A stretch of 7,916 bases of DNA from Chloroflexota bacterium (lineage in GTDB: Bacteria > Chloroflexota > Dehalococcoidia > Bin125): NCBI GenBank assembly GCA_027296805.1, contig JAPUIR010000433.1:1-7916 (forward strand), read 5' to 3'. Positions 5,654 through 7,916 of the stretch are shown piece by piece (position 1 is the first letter of the stretch; each line of letters begins with the position of its first letter). Below the pieces are notes generated by a model, which did not search any database, had not been told where the DNA came from, and worked only from the letters and a program-made list of their open reading frames with translations. Both the position numbers and the translations under genes were made by a program.

Positions 5654-5818
5654 ATGACGCAATGCCAAGCTCGTACGCAGGCCGGAACCCGTTGCCAGCG
5701 GGTCGTGGCTGTCCGCTCGACGACGCTGTGCAAGGCGCATTTCGATCAGCTTCAGGCGGGGCGGGCGGTGCGGCAGGCCGCGACCGGGAAGCGGCTCCGG
5801 CCCCCACGCCAGGACTAG
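5654..5818 (+). CDS. 54-residue Cys3His small protein (C-x9-C-x11-C-x2-H)
   Basis: This short gene lies in what looks like an empty divergent region. ATG 5654 follows GGAG with 7 bases spacing. The product starts MTQCQARTQAGTRCQRVVAV and continues to TLCKAHFDQL, then a basic tail ending RPPRQD. The pattern C4-Q-A-R-T-x-A-G-x-R-C14 ... L-C26-K-A-H29 matches a widespread small zinc-binding motif of the type C-x-A-x-T-x-x-G-x-x-C ... C-x-x-H(G), seen in small bacterial and phage-associated proteins and at the ends of larger ones; the four ligands probably hold one metal ion. A role in nucleic acid binding is possible given the Arg-rich tail, but is inference. It is divergent from the secreted-protein gene. 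A conventional sigma70-like promoter stands just upstream. Confidence 0.72.
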   Translation: MTQCQARTQAGTRCQRVVAVRSTTLCKAHFDQLQAGRAVRQAATGKRLRPPRQD

Positions 5819-6074
5819 CTCGCCCCCCCGGACGTGATCAGGACCGGCGACCGGCGCAGGCGCCGAGGCGATGTGGTCGTGGGCGCACAACATTTGGGTA
5901 ACCTCGGGGCAATGTTTCGGCAAGTGTTTGGGAGAGGCCCGCTCTCTGGTGGAGGACGCTTTCGGTCGATCCTGACGCCCGCATCGGGAAAACCCTGATG
6001 TCGCACAGGGCGGCGGCACGCCAGGATGGATGATCTGCATGAAGAAGGCCTTCGCGGGGTGAGGGCGAGTCTCG
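5819..6074. other. Leader region before the HtrA-like protease gene
   Basis: Holds a C7 run (5823-5829), a 34-codon frame (5871-5975; contains QCFGKCLGEA) without a well-placed SD, a 5-bp stem-loop CCCTG 5993-5997 / CAGGG 6006-6010, and a 7-codon mini-ORF MKKAFAG (6039-6062) that ends 12 bases before the protease ATG. None is convincing on its own; the mini-ORF could act in translational coupling of the protease. Confidence 0.4.
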
Positions 6075-6896
6075 ATGCGCGCAGCAACGTACCCGAAGCG
6101 GATTCCGTTCCGCCGGCGTTGGGGAAACGCGGCGTGGCGCCACGGGTGGCGCCTGACCGTGGTGTCCGTCCTCATCGCTGCCAGCGTGCTGGCGATCCTA
6201 GAAATCAACGCGGCTGAACGGTCGACGAGCGGGAGGGCTGCATCGCAGCCGCTGCCTCTCGTGGCGACGGTTGATCAGACGCCAGTGGCGGCGAGCCTGG
6301 CGGAGGTCCCCGCGGGGGTGGTGCGGATCAAGGCGGCGGGTGTGGTGGCGTCGGGATTCTTCGTCAATGAACGTCAGCTGTTGACGAACGTGCACGTGGT
6401 CTACGGCCAGGAGCTGGTGACGGTGGTGCTGCCATCGGGCGAGCACGTACGGGGCCGGGTGACGGCGACGGACGTTGCGCTGGACATCGCCGTGGTGGAG
6501 GTGGACCGGGCGCCGGCGGAGGTGCGGCCGCTGGATTGGGAAAGTGCGGAGACGCCATCCCTGGCGCAGCCGGTGTACGCCTGGGGGTATCCGGAGGAGT
6601 CACGGGTGCTGGCTTCCGGCTTCTCGCCGGCCCTGTCGGTGTCGCAGGGGATCATTTCGGCGGTGCGCAGCCGCCTGGGGATCGCGATCTTGCAGACCGA
6701 CGCGGCCCTGAATCCAGGCAACAGCGGCGGGCCGATCACCTCGGCCGATGGGCGCGTTGTGGGGATCGTGCGGCGCGGGTTCAGCGTGGACGGGTTGGAT
6801 CTGGAGGGCGTGAACTTCGCGGTGGACATTACGCAGCACCGCGACGAGATTCGTGCGCTGCTGGATCGCTCGGAGGAAACCGCAGCCGCCCGCTGA
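6075..6896 (+). CDS. Membrane-anchored HtrA/DegP-type serine protease without PDZ domain
   Basis: The 273-residue protein has a basic N-terminus, one membrane helix (about 26-42, LTVVSVLIAASVLAILEI) and an external S1C/trypsin-like protease domain. The catalytic triad is complete: H107 in LLTNVHVV, D137 in ALDIAVVEV, S217 in LNPGNSGGP, the HtrA hallmark. The oxyanion-loop region and the final strands (VVGIVRRGF, VNFAVDI) are present. The chain stops after a short helix, so there is no PDZ domain, unlike DegP, DegQ or DegS. HtrA proteins cut misfolded or regulatory proteins at the outer face of the membrane; here the target is unknown. ATG 6075 has only a weak upstream GAGGG, at a long distance. 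The stop is 24 bases from the stop of the convergent surface-protein gene. Confidence 0.93.
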   Translation: MRAATYPKRIPFRRRWGNAAWRHGWRLTVVSVLIAASVLAILEINAAERSTSGRAASQPLPLVATVDQTPVAASLAEVPAGVVRIKAAGVVASGFFVNERQLLTNVHVVYGQELVTVVLPSGEHVRGRVTATDVALDIAVVEVDRAPAEVRPLDWESAETPSLAQPVYAWGYPEESRVLASGFSPALSVSQGIISAVRSRLGIAILQTDAALNPGNSGGPITSADGRVVGIVRRGFSVDGLDLEGVNFAVDITQHRDEIRALLDRSEETAAAR

Positions 6897-6920
6897 GCGA
6901 ACCCCCGCCTCCTCGTTGAC

Positions 6921-7916
6921 TTAGTACTGCGGCAAGCAGTGCCGACAGCCGTCGTAGCCTTGGCGCTCCAGCCACTCTTGCATCTGGGCGGGGGGAGCTC
7001 CAGTCTTCAAGGCGTCCAGCTCTTCCGGCGTCCCCTCGATCTCTTCGCGGTGCTCGGCGCTGATCAGGGGCGCGTACTGGCAGGTTTCGAGGTGGATCTC
7101 CCTGGCGTCGGGGTTCGTGTTGACCACGAGGATGACGCTTGGGTCGACCTCTTCCTCTTCCTCCTCTTCCTCCTCTTCTTCCTCTTCCTCCTCTTCCGTG
7201 CCGTTGCCGTTGCCGTTGCCGTTGCCGCCACCGCCACCGCTGCCACCGCCATTGCCCTGTATCACGTCAAAGACGAGGTAGCGGAGGGTGAGGGCGATGA
7301 CGCCGCCGATGAGGGCGATGAGGAGGAGGCAGAAGATGCCAAGGATGCCTTTGCCGCAGAAGCAGCCGTCGTCGTCAGAGTTCGCGACGAAGTTATCCGT
7401 GTGGGGATCTGGGTCGGGAGCGCCTATGGCGATGGCGGTTGCTGTCGCGGTGAACCTCTTCTCGTCCTCATCGATCGTAACTCTGAGCTGGGATGCCTCA
7501 TCGACGTCCCAGACCTTTTCCTGAAGAGGGTCGAGTGGGCCGTTTTCGCGGAGGAGACCGTCCACCCCGTCGATTTGCACCTGGATGTTCTCGAGGCGGA
7601 CGTTGCCCCGGTTCGTGAACGTGACCCGAAGCTCAACGTTCCTTCCGCGATCAACTGTGACGGGACTGGGCACGTAGTCGGCGCTGCCCCTTCCTTCGAT
7701 CTTGATGGTCATTGCCGAGAAGGGTACGGAGCTGAGCTTGTTGGTGAACGTGCACGCGAGATCGGTATCAGCCAGCATGATCTCAACGGTGCGCCCATCG
7801 ACATCGGTGGTCGCGGCGCCGCAGATGTCGTCCTCTTGCTCTAGGGCCCAGCCGGTCCCCGGCCGCTCTCGAGGGAAGTCGACCTCGACGATCTGGTAGC
7901 GGCCGGGCGCGAGCGG
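6921..7916 (-). CDS. Single-pass surface protein with prealbumin-like domain, poly-Glu linker and His-Cys/Cys-Cys C-terminal domain (5' end outside window)
   Basis: The frame is open to the window edge; an ATG at 7778 is internal, because the 46 codons before it (from APGRYQIVEVDFP) continue the same domain. Numbering here starts at the window edge. Residues 1-59 end in the pattern tvxixLAxTDLACTFTN, the usual end of prealbumin-like/Cna-B-like adhesin domains. Residues about 68-166 form a CARDB/DUF11-like beta domain (ELRVTFTNRGNVRLENI). A membrane helix follows at 190-216 after a CFC motif. Then come a Gly/Asn linker, 16 Glu in a row, and a 75-residue C-terminal domain with REIHLETC (272-279) and GYDGCRHCLP (320-329). 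H275, C279, C324 and C327 form an H-x3-C / C-x2-C site like the Ada-type metal-binding module found at ends of secreted nucleases. The C-terminus is probably on the opposite membrane side from the N-terminal domains. Function is unknown. Confidence 0.88.
   Translation of the reverse strand, partial: PLAPGRYQIVEVDFPRERPGTGWALEQEDDICGAATTDVDGRTVEIMLADTDLACTFTNKLSSVPFSAMTIKIEGRGSADYVPSPVTVDRGRNVELRVTFTNRGNVRLENIQVQIDGVDGLLRENGPLDPLQEKVWDVDEASQLRVTIDEDEKRFTATATAIAIGAPDPDPHTDNFVANSDDDGCFCGKGILGIFCLLLIALIGGVIALTLRYLVFDVIQGNGGGSGGGGGNGNGNGNGTEEEEEEEEEEEEEEEEVDPSVILVVNTNPDAREIHLETCQYAPLISAEHREEIEGTPEELDALKTGAPPAQMQEWLERQGYDGCRHCLPQY
7149..7224 (-). repeat. Low-complexity tract: poly-Glu codons and CCGTTG hexamer repeat
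   Basis: Sixteen Glu codons in a row (7149-7196, mixed GAG/GAA, so not a simple trinucleotide run) and four tandem CCGTTG units on the plus strand (7201-7224) that encode alternating Asn-Gly. Mixed codons suggest selection for acidity rather than pure slippage in the Glu part; the hexamer repeat could vary in copy number. Confidence 0.9.

Noticed and set aside
5871..5975. 34-codon frame with QCFGKCLGEA
   Set aside because: No SD at proper distance and no other support; mentioned only as part of the leader region.
5630..6208. 192-codon minus-strand frame
   Set aside because: Pro/Arg/His-rich and antisense to the Cys3His protein and the start of the protease; a shadow frame.
7149..7224. CRISPR-like or other array
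   Set aside because: The short repeats are in-frame codons for Glu and Asn-Gly, without spacers.
6939..7844. 301-codon plus-strand frame
   Set aside because: Antisense to the surface-protein gene; its Leu/Phe/Val-rich low-complexity parts are the complement of the Glu and Gly/Asn tracts.

Overview
The window is GC-rich bacterial chromosome-type DNA, with strong codon bias to G/C, Shine-Dalgarno (SD) sites before several genes, and genes on both strands. The mix fits a Chloroflexota bacterium, possibly Dehalococcoidia-like: a secreted protein with repeated GFN/LNTL-type modules and a FIMAH-like helical tail, a membrane-anchored HtrA protease without PDZ, and a surface protein with a CTFTN motif. 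This placement is inferred from protein style, not from a marker gene. I see no rRNA, tRNA, CRISPR array, transposase or phage gene.

Left part (1-2174): the 3' end of an MFS exporter gene (+) is followed by a shortened, divergent glucose-6-phosphate-dehydrogenase-like gene (+). Its 3' end overlaps tail to tail with a minus-strand gene for a small multi-helix membrane protein resembling the RipA family. The N-terminus of that membrane protein seems interrupted: the family-like sequence continues upstream of the only in-frame start, into a run of seven G (C7 on the coding strand), where removing one base would join it to an upstream ATG.

Middle (2175-4315): about 490 bases without a convincing gene lead to a 33-codon ORF with a good SD. 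It ends 9 bases before a complete D-2-hydroxyacid dehydrogenase gene, probably NADP(H)-linked. Convergent to it is a previously easy-to-miss 59-residue protein with a CxxC motif and a near-consensus SD. This may be translationally coupled to a 45-codon ORF whose sequence holds a 16-base palindrome. A G10 run lies in the next gap.

Right part (4316-7916): a 404-residue secreted two-repeat protein (-) is divergent from a 54-residue Cys3His protein (+) that has its own SD and a sigma70-like promoter. Then come a membrane-anchored HtrA/DegP-type serine protease (+) and, convergent to it, the 3' part of a single-pass surface protein (-). That protein runs from a CTFTN-ended prealbumin-like domain through a membrane helix, a Gly/Asn linker and a run of 16 glutamates to a His-x3-Cys/Cys-x2-Cys metal-site domain.

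The genes do not form one obvious pathway. Apart from the possible sugar-phosphate and hydroxyacid enzymes, the theme is the cell envelope (exporter, membrane protein, secreted protein, protease, surface protein) plus several small or terminal Cys-rich putative metal-binding modules.
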